The notes under the pieces: model-generated
The model's input: only the letters and a program-made list of their open reading frames with translations
Told to the model about the DNA's origin: nothing
Database searches by the model: none
Position numbers and translations under genes: made by a program
In this document: positions 7,265-7,487 of the stretch, one piece after another
How the letters are laid out: each line of letters begins with the position of its first letter
How positions within the stretch are numbered: the first letter of the stretch is position 1
NCBI GenBank assembly: GCA_964611185.1
Contig: CAZSXE010000053.1
Coordinates: 1 to 7,487 of the forward strand
Origin: CAAGNP01 sp964611185
Lineage (GTDB): Bacteria; Bacteroidota; Bacteroidia; Bacteroidales; UBA932
DNA length: 7,487 bases
Direction of reading: 5' to 3'

Positions 7265-7487
7265 TAATTTATTAACTATGTCTATATCAAGTCCTGTAAA
7301 TTTAATGATTTGCTCAATGGAAATCCCTGCAGATTTCATAGATTTGGCTAATTCAATGTTGCGTTGATTTATCCCCTTTTTTATCCCCCTTTTTATCCCT
7401 TCTTCCATTCCTTCTTTCATTCCCTCTTCGACCCCATCATCATGCCCCAAAAGATACCCCTCGGTATAGCCTGAGGAGATAACACTT
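7262..7487 (-). CDS. C-terminal tail of Rpn family / PD-(D/E)XK nuclease putative transposase (partial)
   Basis: The frame is open from the window edge to a TAA at 7262, giving about 75 residues; the real start lies beyond the window. There is a run of glycine-led tetrapeptides (GYTE, GYLL, GHDD, GVEE, GMKE, GMEE, GIKR, GIKK, GINQ). A helical end follows: NIELAKSMKSAGISIEQIIK and then FTGLDIDIVNKL. A charged Gly-repeat linker followed by 'AK.M...G.....I...TGL....V..L' is the typical C-terminus of Rpn-family recombination-promoting nucleases/putative transposases (TIGR01784/PDDEXK_2 type). The nuclease core itself is outside the window, so its integrity cannot be judged. A shorter reading from a TTG at 7450 is not credible because the frame and the repeat continue upstream. 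Such proteins are found scattered in Bacteroidota genomes; a functional link to the sulfatases is unlikely. Confidence 0.75.
   Translation of the reverse strand, partial: SVISSGYTEGYLLGHDDGVEEGMKEGMEEGIKRGIKKGINQRNIELAKSMKSAGISIEQIIKFTGLDIDIVNKL
7364..7471 (-). repeat. Nine 12-bp degenerate coding repeats (Gly-x-x-x)
   Basis: Inside the nuclease-like tail, glycine falls at every fourth residue nine times in a row (108 bp, 9 x 12). The last six units are most alike at DNA level: on the plus strand they appear as a pyrimidine-rich series of 'tccc/tcc' spaced by 12. Middle units are acidic (VEE, MKE, MEE) and the later ones basic (IKR, IKK). In this family the repeat number varies and probably forms a charged linker or helix. 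Confidence 0.75.

Noticed and set aside
1..7487. CRISPR array, tRNA, rRNA or riboswitch
   Set aside because: No regular spacer-repeat structure or cloverleaf was seen by eye. Nearly all bases are coding, and the only non-coding stretches are under 65 nt.

Overview
The window looks like a piece of a Bacteroidota (Bacteroidales-type) genome, most likely a gut or gut-like anaerobe. Evidence: moderately AT-rich DNA, lipoprotein signal peptides, TAnnTTTG-type promoter elements in place of good sigma-70 boxes, little Shine-Dalgarno sequence, serine-type S1 sulfatases, and a GH20 hexosaminidase with the C-terminal layout common in Bacteroides relatives. The genus cannot be fixed from this sequence. 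The 100-base run of N at 3396-3495 shows this is a draft scaffold.

All genes lie on the minus strand, so transcription runs right to left. In that order: (1) the C-terminal tail of an Rpn/PD-(D/E)XK nuclease-type putative transposase (7487-7262, cut by the window edge); (2) sulfatase C, a lipoprotein (7234-5723); (3) sulfatase B, a probable lipoprotein with an S1_15-like sequence (5715-4156); (4) a GH20 beta-N-acetylhexosaminidase lipoprotein (4098-1595), split only by an assembly gap; (5) sulfatase A, with a type I signal peptide and an S1_16-like sequence (1568-63); and (6) a bidirectional rho-independent terminator (19-54). Gaps between the complete genes are 7, 57 and 26 nt, so genes 2-5 form a probable operon. 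There may be an extra promoter in front of the GH20 gene.

The four enzymes make sense together as an exported set for sulfated, N-acetylhexosamine-containing host glycans (mucin O-glycans, keratan or chondroitin sulfate fragments, sulfated N-glycans). Sulfatases of three distinct sequence types remove sulfate caps, and GH20 then trims exposed terminal beta-GlcNAc/GalNAc. All three sulfatases have Ser-x-Pro-Ser-Arg active sites, so they need an anaerobic sulfatase-maturing radical SAM enzyme encoded elsewhere. No SusC/SusD pair, regulator or maturase lies in the window.

The main correction to a naive reading is that the GH20 gene is not broken. The same 55 bp sits on both sides of the 100 N. 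Collapsing the overlap gives one clean 782-residue reading frame. I found no convincing new biological system; the content is a recognisable glycan-degradation cluster beside a mobile-type gene.
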